From positions 1 to 64,000 of the forward strand of contig CANDAE010000011.1 in NCBI GenBank assembly GCA_947382645.1: 64,000 nt of DNA. Direction: 5' to 3'. Below the pieces are notes generated by a model. The model saw only the letters and a program-made list of their open reading frames with translations. It had not been told where the DNA came from and ran no database searches. Shown one piece after another: positions 34,336-43,438 of the stretch; positions within the stretch are counted from its first letter, which is position 1; every line of letters starts with the position of its first letter. The position numbers and the translations under genes are program-made. This stretch comes from Suilimivivens sp009774465 (GTDB lineage: Bacteria > Bacillota > Clostridia > Lachnospirales > Lachnospiraceae).

Positions 34336-35226
34336 ATGACAACCATGCAGCTTGAATGTTTTCTTGCAGTCGCGGAAACGCTGAGTTTTGCAAAGGCAGC
34401 CGGAAAGCTGAGTGTGACGCAGCCGGCGGTAACGCAGCAGATACGGGCATTGGAGGAAGAAATGGATGTGCAGTTGTTTAAGCGTACAACGCGGATAGTG
34501 CGGCTGACGCCGGAGGGGCATGTTTTTCTTAATGATGCGCGCAGTATCCTTAACATGATATATTTTACAAAAAAACGCTTTCAGGAGCATAACAGTAAGG
34601 AAAGTCTGCCCTTTTGTATTGGATGCCATTCCCATGATGAGCTTATGCTTCTTCCGGAGGTCTTAAAAGGAATGAAACAGGAATATCCCGTGATACATCC
34701 TGTTTTTCAGGTGATACCTTTTCAGCATCTGTTTCAGCTTCTGGCTGAGGAACTGGTAGATGTTATCATTAGTTTTCAGGAGAAAAATAAAAAGGAAAGC
34801 TATGGTACATACAGGGAATTTGTAAGGATTCCGGTAATGGGGATTATGACAGTGCAGCATCCAATGGCAGCTAAATCACATTTGACAAAGAAAGATTTGG
34901 CAAGCGAAAGAATTATTTTGATAGAGCCTCAAAGATGTCCAGGAAGACTGAATGACATTTGTCATGAATTGACAAAGGACAAAGCTGTTACGGATTTGAT
35001 GCTTTGTGATACGCCGGAAGCGGCTCTGCTGCTGGCAAAGGCCGGATTTGGAATTGCAATTCTTCCAAAGCTGACAGATATGGCGGATCGGGGGCTGGCT
35101 TATATTCCCATTAACGGTGCGGATATGCTTTCCTATGGGGCATATTATAAAAGTGTAAAAGGAAAGCCTTTATTGAAATTATTTCTACAGCTATGCAGGG
35201 AATATTTTTCCAGGACACTTTCGTAA
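34336..35226 (+). CDS. LysR-family transcriptional regulator
   Basis: 296 residues. N-terminal winged helix (MQLECFLAVAETLSFAKAAGKLSVTQ, then AVTQQIRALEEEM) and a periplasmic-binding-like ligand domain from about 90. Divergent from a MATE exporter, the classic layout of a LysR controlling its neighbour. AGGAG before ATG 34336. Confidence 0.92.
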   Translation: MTTMQLECFLAVAETLSFAKAAGKLSVTQPAVTQQIRALEEEMDVQLFKRTTRIVRLTPEGHVFLNDARSILNMIYFTKKRFQEHNSKESLPFCIGCHSHDELMLLPEVLKGMKQEYPVIHPVFQVIPFQHLFQLLAEELVDVIISFQEKNKKESYGTYREFVRIPVMGIMTVQHPMAAKSHLTKKDLASERIILIEPQRCPGRLNDICHELTKDKAVTDLMLCDTPEAALLLAKAGFGIAILPKLTDMADRGLAYIPINGADMLSYGAYYKSVKGKPLLKLFLQLCREYFSRTLS

Positions 35227-35322
35227 GCAGCAGAACGTGTTTGGTTAAAGTAAAATTCGAGGTTGACGGAACAGTGCATGTTTGCTTAAATGAGGATATA
35301 AAAGAAACAGGAGGAATTTTGA

Positions 35323-35352
35323 ATGAAGAAGGATTGTGTTGTGATTGCATAG
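35323..35352 (+). CDS. Putative 9-codon leader peptide upstream of CD3324-family gene
   Basis: GGAGG (35310-35314) precedes ATG 35323, giving MKKDCVVIA and TAG. Same structure as the leader at 4515: strong ribosome site, very short frame, GCA-TAG at the end, and the GGCTATTGCAA hairpin right after. The peptide sequence differs except for the last Ala. Confidence 0.5.
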   Translation: MKKDCVVIA

Positions 35353-35402
35353 CGGTGGCTATTGCAAGCATATGAAAATGATTGTTATAGCCATTGCATA
35401 CC
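35347..35402 (+). promoter_or_regulatory. Conserved leader hairpin (copy B)
   Basis: TGGCTAT (35356-35362) pairs with ATAGCCA (35387-35393); the left arm GGCTATTGCAA is identical to copy A at 4545, and both right arms contain TGTNATAGCC. The element ends about 28 bases before the start codon at 35430. Confidence 0.55.
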
Positions 35403-35429
35403 TGAAGAAAAGTTTTTAGGAGGGCAATC

Positions 35430-35627
35430 ATGGGCTATGTAAAGGCAGAAGATGTTCTGCCGGAAGAAGTGCTTGAATTAATTTGGCAGTATATTGATGG
35501 CGAGCTGCTTTATGTTCCGAGGAAAGGTGAAAAGCGCTGCTGGGGTTCGGGAACAGGAATACGTGACAGCCTGCAGTCCAGAAATGACGCTATTTTCAGA
35601 AAATATAAAATCAAAAAGGAGTTTTGA
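35430..35627 (+). CDS. CD3324-family small protein (Mor-type HTH)
   Basis: 65 residues. YVKAEDVLPEEVLELIWQYIDGELLYVPR is the family core, and the rest (LQSRNDAIFRKYK) looks like a recognition helix of the Mor/CD3324 HTH group. AGGAGGG before ATG 35430. Expression is preceded by a leader with short peptide and hairpin. Function unknown, probably DNA binding. Confidence 0.75.
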   Translation: MGYVKAEDVLPEEVLELIWQYIDGELLYVPRKGEKRCWGSGTGIRDSLQSRNDAIFRKYKIKKEF

Positions 35628-35646
35628 TATATAAGGGGAAATAAAA

Positions 35647-36075
35647 TTGAATAGAGAAAATAAAAGAATATCCTTTGAAAAAGGATATTATAAAAAGCAT
35701 CCCTGTAACGAGATATTTACCTGCAAGGTCTGTGGGAGAGAAGTAGTGCCGCAGGGGGCAGGCGGTGATCATAGAAACCACTGTCCCAATTGTCTGACCA
35801 GTCTTCATGTTGATATTACCCCGGGAGACCGGGAAGCGGACTGTGGCGGGTATATGGATGCAGTTGCTGTGTGGGTGAGAAAAAACGGAGAGTGGGCAAT
35901 TATTCACCGCTGCAGAATGTGCGGAGCGTTCAGCTCCAACCGTGTGGCAGCGGATGACAACCCAATGAAACTTATGTCCATTGCCTTAAAGCCGCTGGCA
36001 ATGCCTCCTTTTCCAATGGAGCGCATAGAAGAAATGACTCGCCTTATGGGCGGAGACGGGGTAATGCATTCATAA
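35647..36075 (+). CDS. RNHCP domain protein
   Basis: 142 residues. The signature FTCKVCGRE, then DHRNHCPNCLTSLHVD gives the name RNHCP; together with HRCRMCGAFSSNR it provides three CxxC pairs for zinc. Function unknown. TTG start, with AGGGGA about eight bases before; 19 bases after the CD3324 gene, so one transcript. Confidence 0.85.
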   Translation: MNRENKRISFEKGYYKKHPCNEIFTCKVCGREVVPQGAGGDHRNHCPNCLTSLHVDITPGDREADCGGYMDAVAVWVRKNGEWAIIHRCRMCGAFSSNRVAADDNPMKLMSIALKPLAMPPFPMERIEEMTRLMGGDGVMHS

Positions 36076-36090
36076 AAGTAAAATCAGGAT

Positions 36091-36126
36091 AAGCAGGTCA
36101 GCGGTATTATGCCGCTGGCCTGTTTT
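36091..36126 (+). terminator. Rho-independent terminator
   Basis: CAGGTCAGCGG (36094-36104) pairs with CCGCTGGCCTG (36112-36122), one wobble, followed by TTTT. Ends the CD3324/RNHCP transcript. Confidence 0.8.
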
Positions 36127-36238
36127 GTGGTAGTGAGTTTTGCGGCTTTCGTTTAGAGAAAATTAAGCTTTGCGGGATAAGCACACATTGCAAATGGCGG
36201 CAAATTCATTTAAAATCAATAATATGGAGGGAATAGCA

Positions 36239-36994
36239 ATGACAAGGATATACTTTAAACTGGCGGCTCTTGTTTTAACCACAGCATTAATTGCAGGCTG
36301 CGGGAAAAAAGTTGAGGAGCAGGCAGCAGGAAGTGTTGAACAGGAGCTTACTTTGTGTGAGGCGGAAAGTTTTATTCCAGACAATAATTTTGGATTGTCC
36401 TCCTTCTTTGAGAAGGGAAATATTGTGGTGGCTGAATTGTCTGATGGAACTGTTTTAAATGAAATACCAGTTACTTTTGATGAATATCGGGTGTTTTTAA
36501 GTATGATAGATGAAAATAACGGGTATCTGTTATATTGCAGCACTCCGGGGGCCGGCCAGATGATGAAATTGCTATATTTTACAAATGACAGGTGGCTAAG
36601 TTTTACGGAAGCAGACATTAGTCTGCAGTTGGATGGCTATCCTACAAGCTTATCTGCAATGTCAGAGGAACAGCTTTTTATTGGAACGCAGATGCGGAGC
36701 AATGGATTTTTATTTGAAACCACGAATGGAGGCAGGGACTGGACTTCTTTTACGGTAGATGGAAGCATAAAGAACTGCCAAAACGGATATGCTCCCATTG
36801 TTGATAAAGAAAATAATATTGCGTATGTCCTTTTAAAATGTGATGAAAACTATCTGCTGTACCAACTGAATGATGTGTGGGAAAAGAAAGGCAGTTTTCC
36901 CTTAGATGCTTTTGTGGAGGAATTTTTTGCCAGCGACGGAGAGCTTTATATTGTGGATTCCGAGGGAAAGCAGTATCGGATAGAAGGAGAATAG
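36239..36994 (+). CDS. Lipoprotein, beta-propeller-like
   Basis: 251 residues. Signal peptide with lipobox LIAGC (Cys about 20) for lipid anchoring on the outer face. The body has short repeats of sialidase/photosystem-stability type (FETTNGGRDWTSFTVDG, LYYLNDVWE-like strands), suggesting a small beta-propeller. Start 36239 is set by GGAGGG. Twelve bases upstream of the cassette 3 DUF3990 gene on the same strand. Confidence 0.65.
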   Translation: MTRIYFKLAALVLTTALIAGCGKKVEEQAAGSVEQELTLCEAESFIPDNNFGLSSFFEKGNIVVAELSDGTVLNEIPVTFDEYRVFLSMIDENNGYLLYCSTPGAGQMMKLLYFTNDRWLSFTEADISLQLDGYPTSLSAMSEEQLFIGTQMRSNGFLFETTNGGRDWTSFTVDGSIKNCQNGYAPIVDKENNIAYVLLKCDENYLLYQLNDVWEKKGSFPLDAFVEEFFASDGELYIVDSEGKQYRIEGE

Positions 36995-37006
36995 GGAGAA
37001 GAAGGT

Positions 37007-37516
37007 ATGATTTTGTATCATGGGAGCAATGTAATTGTTTCCGAACCAAAGTTAATTCAACAAAATCGTTTTTTGGACTTTGGTTTTGGATTTTATACCA
37101 CAACGAATAAATTACAGGCAATTGCCTTTGCAGAAAAGGTCTTTAAGCGGCGTAAAGAAGGCGGGAAAGTCGTTAATGTATATGAGTTTGACGAACAGGC
37201 AGCATTTTCAAAATATTCTGTTTTGCAATTTGATGAGCCTGATGAAGCGTGGCTTGATTTTGTATCAGAAAACAGAGCCGGAATTTATAAAGGGAAAGTG
37301 TATGATTTTGTTTATGGGCCAGTTGCAAATGATGATGTTTATACCACATTTACCCTTTATTCATCAGGGGCTTTGACAAAAGAGCAGACATTGGAAACAC
37401 TGAAAATCAAGAAGCTGTATAATCAGTTGGTTGTATCTACGCAGCAGGCGTTAAGCTGTTTAAAGTTTATTGGAACTTTACCTAAGGAGGACATGAATGG
37501 AACAGAAAAAATTTGA
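37007..37516 (+). CDS. DUF3990-family, ADP-ribosyltransferase-like protein (cassette 3)
   Basis: 169 residues. YHGSN (His5) and DFGFGFYTT (Tyr30) are kept, as is YDFVYGPVANDD. At the third site this copy reads DEAWLDFVSENR, where the other two have E directly before W: here the Glu (80) is one position earlier and Ala precedes Trp, so catalysis may be altered. Gene order differs from the other cassettes (DUF3990 comes first). GGAGAAG before ATG 37007. Confidence 0.75.
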   Translation: MILYHGSNVIVSEPKLIQQNRFLDFGFGFYTTTNKLQAIAFAEKVFKRRKEGGKVVNVYEFDEQAAFSKYSVLQFDEPDEAWLDFVSENRAGIYKGKVYDFVYGPVANDDVYTTFTLYSSGALTKEQTLETLKIKKLYNQLVVSTQQALSCLKFIGTLPKEDMNGTEKI

Positions 37517-37736
37517 GGCAATGCTGGTACTGCTTGTTCCTCAGGTAGTTCAATTAATTATGGAAAAGGGATCATGTGATGAGATAACGGCATCCAAAGA
37601 ATTTTATAATTCGGAGGTTTATGCATTGTTAGAGCAGGAAGATACGAAAATTTGGCATTTTAGTGCATTAACCTTGTTTCGCATGTTTGATGAGGAAAAA
37701 AGAACTGGTATGATTACTTTTCCGGAGGAGACATAA
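37497..37736 (+). CDS. Small helical cassette protein (cassette 3)
   Basis: 79 residues, overlapping the DUF3990 end by 20 bases. LLEQEDTKIWHFSALTLFRMFDEE aligns with the L-x-x-D/E-x-x-T-G/K-x-Y/W-x-x-S pattern of the third proteins in cassettes 1 and 2. GGAGG is about nine bases ahead of the start. Function unknown. Confidence 0.7.
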   Translation: MEQKKFEAMLVLLVPQVVQLIMEKGSCDEITASKEFYNSEVYALLEQEDTKIWHFSALTLFRMFDEEKRTGMITFPEET

Positions 37737-37741
37737 AAACT

Positions 37742-37948
37742 ATGAGTAAAGAAGGTAATTTTCTAATTTATTGTGTTGAGAGATATAAGTCGTCAAAAAG
37801 AATGACCGGAAGGGAAGTATCTACATTATTTACAAAATATATGGTGTGGGACTATATTTATTCCTGTTATGAAGCATTGCATACAACTGGAGAAAATTAT
37901 ATTGTGGAGGACATTGATTTATATATTGAAGCCAGGCAGACAACATAA
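37742..37948 (+). CDS. DUF3791-like small protein (cassette 3)
   Basis: 68 residues. Helical, with MTGREVSTLFTKYMVWDYIYSCYEALHTTG and a late DIDLYIEARQ, resembling the DUF3791 protein of cassette 1 (Y-x-Y-x-x-x-C-Y-E). Follows the small protein by five bases. Here it stands last, whereas it leads the other two cassettes. Confidence 0.65.
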   Translation: MSKEGNFLIYCVERYKSSKRMTGREVSTLFTKYMVWDYIYSCYEALHTTGENYIVEDIDLYIEARQTT

Positions 37949-37960
37949 AGGAGGACCAGA

Positions 37961-39196
37961 ATGAAAAAAGTAATAGAAAATTTTTTAACTTACGTAAAAA
38001 TTGACACTCAGTCGTCGGAGGAAAGTTTAGAGACGCCCTCCACCCAAAAACAGCATAATCTGGCGGAGCTCTTAGTGCGTCAGATTACGGAGATGGGGGC
38101 GGAAGAGATCACTTATGACAAAGAGCACTGCTATGTATATGCGTCTGTTCCTGCGTCAAAGGGATGTGAAAACGCACCGGTGATTGGATTTATTGCCCAT
38201 ATGGATACTGCGCCGGCAGTAACAGGGGAGAACGTTAAGCCCAGGATCGTGGAAAATTACGATGGGAAGGACATCCTGCTCAATCAGGAAAAGCAGATTG
38301 TTATGAAGGTGGAGGATTTTCCGGAGCTTCCCTCTTATGAAGGGAAAAGATTGATTGTAACAGACGGAACCACGCTTTTAGGGGCAGATGACAAGGCGGG
38401 CGTTGCGGAAATTATGGCAATGGCACAGGAACTGTTAGCTCATCCTGAAATTTTACATGGCAAAGTAAGGATTGGATTTACGCCTGATGAGGAAGTGGGA
38501 GCGGGCGCAGATTATTTTGATGTGAAGCTTTTCGGAGCAGACTATGCCTATACGGTAGATGGGGGAAGACTTGGGGAATTGGAATATGAAAATTTCAATG
38601 CAGCAGGTGCAAAGGTGATTATTCATGGCAGAAGTGTACACCCGGGGGATGCAAAGGACAAAATGCGGAATGCAGTTTTAATGGCCCAGGAGTTTCAGTC
38701 TATGCTTCCCGTATCAGAAAATCCCATGTATACCTGTGGATATGAAGGATTTTTCCATTTGGATCAGTTAAATGGTACAGTGGAGGAAGCAAAAGCAGAA
38801 TATATTATCAGGGACCATGACAGAGTAAAATTTGAGAAAAAGAAAGAATTGTTTTTACAGACGGGGGAATTTTTAAACAACAGATATGGTGAGGGAACTT
38901 TTGAAATAGAGATGAAGGACTCTTATTATAACATGAAAGAAGTTATTGAAAAGCATATGCATTTGGTGGATTATGCAAAAGAGGCTATGGAGGAGCTGGG
39001 GATTACGCCGGTGGTGGTTCCCATCCGGGGCGGAACAGATGGAGCAAGGCTTTCCTTTATGGGACTCCCATGTCCGAATCTCTGCACAGGCGGGCAGAAT
39101 TTTCATGGACGGTTTGAGTATGCCTGTGCGGATGAAATGGAAAAAATCGTTGAGTTGTTAATAAAGATTGTGGAAAAGTATCAGGTTTTTAAGTAA
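37961..39196 (+). CDS. pepT: Peptidase T (tripeptide aminopeptidase)
   Basis: 411 residues, the family length. Metal ligands are in FIAHMDTAPA (His/Asp), GTTLLGADDKAG (bridging Asp) and FTPDEEVGAGAD (Glu-Glu), with the late His in GGQNFHGRFE. Cytoplasmic M20 metallopeptidase that releases the first residue of tripeptides. AAGGAGG before the ATG; directly after the cassette 3 genes. Confidence 0.95.
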   Translation: MKKVIENFLTYVKIDTQSSEESLETPSTQKQHNLAELLVRQITEMGAEEITYDKEHCYVYASVPASKGCENAPVIGFIAHMDTAPAVTGENVKPRIVENYDGKDILLNQEKQIVMKVEDFPELPSYEGKRLIVTDGTTLLGADDKAGVAEIMAMAQELLAHPEILHGKVRIGFTPDEEVGAGADYFDVKLFGADYAYTVDGGRLGELEYENFNAAGAKVIIHGRSVHPGDAKDKMRNAVLMAQEFQSMLPVSENPMYTCGYEGFFHLDQLNGTVEEAKAEYIIRDHDRVKFEKKKELFLQTGEFLNNRYGEGTFEIEMKDSYYNMKEVIEKHMHLVDYAKEAMEELGITPVVVPIRGGTDGARLSFMGLPCPNLCTGGQNFHGRFEYACADEMEKIVELLIKIVEKYQVFK

Positions 39197-39257
39197 ATAA
39201 GTCGATATTAACAGTAAATACAGGGATGTATTTATTATATTACAAGGATGTGATGGA

Positions 39258-39839
39258 ATGAAAATCGGAGAGGCGCAGCAGATTTACAGGCAGCAGGTAA
39301 AAGAATACAGGGAACAAAGGGCGGTTTTGTCAAAGCAGCTTCAAAATGTGCGGTCCAAAATGGAACATTTTCAGGATAAGGACGGGCAGTTTGCTTCGGA
39401 AGCCGCCACACTGGAACTTACCATTGGTGCATTAAATGAAAAAGAAGATGAGTATCAGGAATATCTTGACAGACTTGCGGATAAGTACTGTGCACACTGG
39501 AATGCAACCGTGGCGGAGCAGCAGGCGGATGCGGCTGAGGAATATGCAGTTGAAATGGGAAAAATTCTTGAGGTTGCCAGACGCATTATGAAAGGTGCAA
39601 TTGTACCGGCATCGGATGAAAAAAAGCTGATGGAGTTCAGCTTTGAGATGTATCAGACAGCGAAAAACATTGGCGCACTGGCCCGCAGGGAAAAGGAAGA
39701 GGAATATGATTCTCTTTGGGGAGATGAGGAAAAAAAGGAGTATGATGATCCCCAGGAAGTGGCAGAAAATGCCCAGGCGCCGGCCGGAGAACCGGAAATT
39801 GTGGATGCTGCGGAAGTGATGAGTTCGGCCACAGGCTGA
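39258..39839 (+). CDS. Coiled-coil protein of unknown function
   Basis: 193 residues. Residues 10-75 form a coiled coil (QQVKEYREQRAVLSKQLQNV and on), the middle is helical, and the tail is acidic and Ala-rich (from DSLWGDEEKK). No signal peptide or membrane segment. Not recognised. Followed by a terminator. Confidence 0.6.
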   Translation: MKIGEAQQIYRQQVKEYREQRAVLSKQLQNVRSKMEHFQDKDGQFASEAATLELTIGALNEKEDEYQEYLDRLADKYCAHWNATVAEQQADAAEEYAVEMGKILEVARRIMKGAIVPASDEKKLMEFSFEMYQTAKNIGALARREKEEEYDSLWGDEEKKEYDDPQEVAENAQAPAGEPEIVDAAEVMSSATG

Positions 39840-39848
39840 AAACAGTAA

Positions 39849-39895
39849 AAAAACGACTATGTATTACTTAAAAGGTAATTACATAGTCGCTTTTA
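39849..39895. terminator. Bidirectional terminator
   Basis: CGACTATGTATTAC (39854-39867) and GTAATTACATAGTCG (39875-39889) form a stem with one bulge. TTTTAATTT follows on the plus strand and TTTTTTT on the minus strand, ending both convergent genes. Confidence 0.85.
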
Positions 39896-39952
39896 ATTTA
39901 GAGTGTACTGATAATGCACGTTTCTGACAGCACAATTGCATGAATTTACAAA

Positions 39953-42181
39953 TCATGTTTTGGTATGTATTAATTTGGACATGGTTTCCAATAACAATGG
40001 AATGTCAATGGGTTTGGTCAAATGCGCATTCATACCGCTTTCTAAAGAAGCCCGTTTATCACTTTCAAAGGCATTGGCTGAAAGGGCAATGATTGGAATA
40101 CTTGCCAGGTCAGGATCTTCCAGCGCGCGAATGGCTTTTGCTGCCTTAAGCCCATTCATTACAGGCATTTGAATATCCATCAGAATCAGAGAGTAATCTT
40201 CCGGACGGGCTTTTGTCATTTTTTCAATAGCAATGCTTCCATTTTCGGCTGTGTCAACTAAAAATCCCTGATCCCTCAGTATTTCCGTTTCAATTTCCAA
40301 ATTGATTTCATTGTCCTCAACAATTAAAATTTTAAGGCCTGACAGGCGGCTGTATGGACTTTGTGCATTCTCTGATAAAGCAGGAGCTGAATCCTGCATG
40401 CGGAGAGTTAACGTAACAGTAAAAGTAGTTCCCTTGTGGAGGGCACTGTCAATTTCTATATTACCACCCATCATGTCCACAATATGTTTGGTGATTGTAA
40501 GTCCTAATCCTGTACCAAAAGCGCCGCTTAAGGTAGTATTATTTTCACGTTCAAAAGGCTCATAAATATGGGCAAGAAAATTTTCACTGATACCGATTCC
40601 GGTATCCTGTATTTTAAACTGATAAACCGCACAATTATTTGGAAGGGTATCCAGCTCTTTGACATACATATCAACCTTGCCGCCGGATTCCGTATATGTA
40701 ATTGCGTTATTTGTAATGTAATGAAGAAGCTGAGTCAACTTATCACTGTCTCCATAAATATCGGAGTGAATCAACTCGTCAGTATGCAGAGAAAAATCGA
40801 TACTCTTTCCAAAAGCATGAGGAGAAAGAGTGTCATATACATCACACATAATTTCCTGCAGGCTGCATTCGGACTCTACAATACCGGCGTTGTTGGATTC
40901 CAGCCACGCTATTTTCAATACTTTGTCAATTAAATCTAAAAGCTGCCGGCTGGAAGCTTCAATTTTATCAAGGTACTTTAAAGCAGTGCCAGCATCGGCA
41001 ATGTTCTTTCTGGCAAGAGAAGTAAAGCCAAATATGGCATTTAAAGGTGTACGCATGTCATGTGACATATTGGCAAGAAATGTATTTTTAACATCCATTG
41101 CCAAATTTGCATTTTCAAGAGCATTTTCCAACAACTGGTTTTGTTCCATCTCACGCTGTATCTCTTCATCTACGATTCGATAACCCATAACAATCTGGGA
41201 AATATGTTCATTACTGCCCACATTTACAATACGAAGCTGCAGATATTGAATCGCCTGATTGTTTATAACCCGATAATTTGTATAGTAGGTTTTGGAGGCT
41301 GATAATTTGGAACGCATATACTCAGGGGAAGTTACTTTAACAAGCAGCTCTTTATCCTCAGGATGAACCCAGGCATTAATATATTCGGAAGCAAATCCAA
41401 GATAATCACGTGAGCGCAGTTTTTGATTGAACTGCTTTTGCGTGCGATCGCTTAAACGGTATGGAAGAACTTTATTTGCATCCAGATCCACGTAAAGAAT
41501 GGAGTCATAATTAACACTAAGTCCTTCTATCACTTTAAGACGCCGAAGCTGTTCCTGATCGATGAGAGTTCTTTCTTTATTGAACTCATCGATTATTTCC
41601 TGCAATTCCTGTTCTTTTTCATTTATCAGAATTTCATTTTCGGTTAACTGCCGGTTTCGTTTTTCAGTGGCATCACCAATAAATACATAAAAAAAGTCTC
41701 CTGCAGTTTCGCTGTGGATAAAATGGCCATAGTCTTCAATCCAGCGGATGGAGCCATCCTTGCGGAGAATACGGTACTCAACATAATCAAGGTCATATTT
41801 GCTGGAGGCAATCTGTTCTTTAATACTTTGTTCAACTGCATCTAAATCTTCCGGGTAAACAATACCTCTAAAAGAATTTCCGGTAAGTGTCTGGAATTCT
41901 TTCATATTGTCACATTGGAAAATACGAAGGACAGCTTTATTTGCGTATACCACCTGTTCTGTCTGGTCTGCATGATAGATAAAAAATCCCCCCGGCATTT
42001 CATCCATAAAACGGATTAAGCTGTATGCTGTATGCAGATCCTGTGAGTTTGAAAAAATGGAAAGCGCTGTCTGCAAGTCATTTTCCACCAAATGTTCCAA
42101 ATCAATGTGATTTGTCTCTGAAAACTTAAGAAGAGCTAATATATATTCAATTAACAGACGGTCTGTGTTAGTAAAATTCAT
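39953..42181 (-). CDS. Soluble hybrid histidine kinase with PAS and receiver domains
   Basis: 742 residues without membrane segments. PAS at about 50-170 (FRGIVYPEDLDAVEQSI, LRKDGSIRWIEDYGHF), a second PAS-like region at 215-340, HisKA with NMSHDMRTPLNAIFGF (phospho-His), HATPase with NAITYTESGG, DTGIGIS and GTGLGLTI, then a receiver (ILIVEDNEINLE, LMDIQMPVMNG, phospho-Asp) at 620-735. Signals inside the cell, probably redox or ligand through PAS. No output regulator adjacent. Confidence 0.9.
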   Translation of the reverse strand: MNFTNTDRLLIEYILALLKFSETNHIDLEHLVENDLQTALSIFSNSQDLHTAYSLIRFMDEMPGGFFIYHADQTEQVVYANKAVLRIFQCDNMKEFQTLTGNSFRGIVYPEDLDAVEQSIKEQIASSKYDLDYVEYRILRKDGSIRWIEDYGHFIHSETAGDFFYVFIGDATEKRNRQLTENEILINEKEQELQEIIDEFNKERTLIDQEQLRRLKVIEGLSVNYDSILYVDLDANKVLPYRLSDRTQKQFNQKLRSRDYLGFASEYINAWVHPEDKELLVKVTSPEYMRSKLSASKTYYTNYRVINNQAIQYLQLRIVNVGSNEHISQIVMGYRIVDEEIQREMEQNQLLENALENANLAMDVKNTFLANMSHDMRTPLNAIFGFTSLARKNIADAGTALKYLDKIEASSRQLLDLIDKVLKIAWLESNNAGIVESECSLQEIMCDVYDTLSPHAFGKSIDFSLHTDELIHSDIYGDSDKLTQLLHYITNNAITYTESGGKVDMYVKELDTLPNNCAVYQFKIQDTGIGISENFLAHIYEPFERENNTTLSGAFGTGLGLTITKHIVDMMGGNIEIDSALHKGTTFTVTLTLRMQDSAPALSENAQSPYSRLSGLKILIVEDNEINLEIETEILRDQGFLVDTAENGSIAIEKMTKARPEDYSLILMDIQMPVMNGLKAAKAIRALEDPDLASIPIIALSANAFESDKRASLESGMNAHLTKPIDIPLLLETMSKLIHTKT

Positions 42182-42337
42182 GTATATGCCCCCGTAAATC
42201 TTTTCCTAGATAAAGTTTAGCATAAAAAGCGCAGGCTGTCATTATTTATGTGCTTTCGTATTATAAAAGAATATGGTATAATCACAACAATGATTGTAAA
42301 AAAATTGTGTAATATTGTGTAAAAGGAAGGAGAATTT

Positions 42338-43411
42338 ATGGGAAGAGCAGGCAGCGGCAGAGGTGGCGGAAGAGCCAGCTCCGGCGGACGCAGCGCAGGA
42401 AGAGTCAGCGGCGGCCACAGCGTTGGAAGATCAGGCGGCGGAAGCCGTGCAGGACGGGGCAGCTTTGGAGGCGGATCGTATGGCGGAAGTTTTAGCAGAG
42501 GAATAGGGAGAGGACCGGCAATGCCCCCGCCGCCAAGAAGAGGTCCGGCAGTGCCCCCGCCGCCTGTGTGGGGAGGACCGGGGATGCCGCCACCTACGGG
42601 AAGAGGATATAGAAGACGTTACTCCTATCATGGCGGAGGCTGTTTGGCAACTGCAATTGTTATGGTTTTTGCATTTGTATTTATACTTATAATTTTTCAG
42701 AGTGTTGCAGCAAGTGCAGGACGTTTAAGCGATTACGGCAATTCCTACTCTGAGAAGCAGCAGACCAGTACAATTGTGAGAGAAAAATTAAAGACCGGTA
42801 ATGCATACATAAATGACTGTGTTGTGGATGAACTGGGGTGGTTTGACAATGCTTCAAAAGCAGGAGGAAAGTTAAAGGTTTTCTGGGATGAAACGGGAGT
42901 TCAGCCCTATGTTATTCTGAGGGAATATGATCCGGAGCTTACTTCAAATGCAGAAAAAGAACAGTGGGCGGCAGATTATTATGATGAGCATTTCGATACG
43001 GAAAATATTTTCCTGTTTGTATATTTTGCAGAAGAAGACACGGATAATGATGTGGGATATATGGCTTATGCAAATGGATACGAAACCTCATCCATTATGG
43101 ATTCTGAAGCAATAGAAATTTTCTGGAACAATATTGATAAGTACTGGTATACAGATCTTTCTACGGATGAAGTATTTTTATTTGCGTTTAATGATACAGC
43201 GACTGCGATCATGCATACACCTACTACAGGGAAAGATATTCTGAAATGGGTGCTTATTGTATTAGTAGTTGCCATTGTATGTGTATTTATTGTTTACCTG
43301 ATAAAGGAAAAGAACAGGCGTGCGAAGGAAAAGGCGGCAGAGGATGAAAGAATTCTGAACACTCCGATTCACGATATTGCAGATGATCATTTGGAAGATA
43401 AATATTTATAA
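42338..43411 (+). CDS. Gly/Pro-rich membrane protein with TPM-like domain
   Basis: 357 residues. The first 100 are Gly/Ser/Arg-rich then Pro-rich (MPPPPRRGP, PPPTGRG), then a membrane segment at 105-130, a middle domain (LREYDPELTSNAEKEQWAADYYDEHFD, NIFLFVYFA) resembling TPM-type domains, and a second segment near 305-325. Leads a three-gene set with PspA and a CbxX-type ATPase 27 and 10 bases apart. Possibly a membrane-stress sensor. Confidence 0.6.
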   Translation: MGRAGSGRGGGRASSGGRSAGRVSGGHSVGRSGGGSRAGRGSFGGGSYGGSFSRGIGRGPAMPPPPRRGPAVPPPPVWGGPGMPPPTGRGYRRRYSYHGGGCLATAIVMVFAFVFILIIFQSVAASAGRLSDYGNSYSEKQQTSTIVREKLKTGNAYINDCVVDELGWFDNASKAGGKLKVFWDETGVQPYVILREYDPELTSNAEKEQWAADYYDEHFDTENIFLFVYFAEEDTDNDVGYMAYANGYETSSIMDSEAIEIFWNNIDKYWYTDLSTDEVFLFAFNDTATAIMHTPTTGKDILKWVLIVLVVAIVCVFIVYLIKEKNRRAKEKAAEDERILNTPIHDIADDHLEDKYL

Positions 43412-43438
43412 ATAAAAATGAAAGGATGGTAAGAAAAC

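Noticed and set aside
35193..35375. 60-codon frame running from the lysR end into the leader of the CD3324 gene
   Set aside because: It starts inside lysR without a ribosome site and runs through the leader peptide and hairpin; the short leader frame at 35323 fits the shared pattern better.
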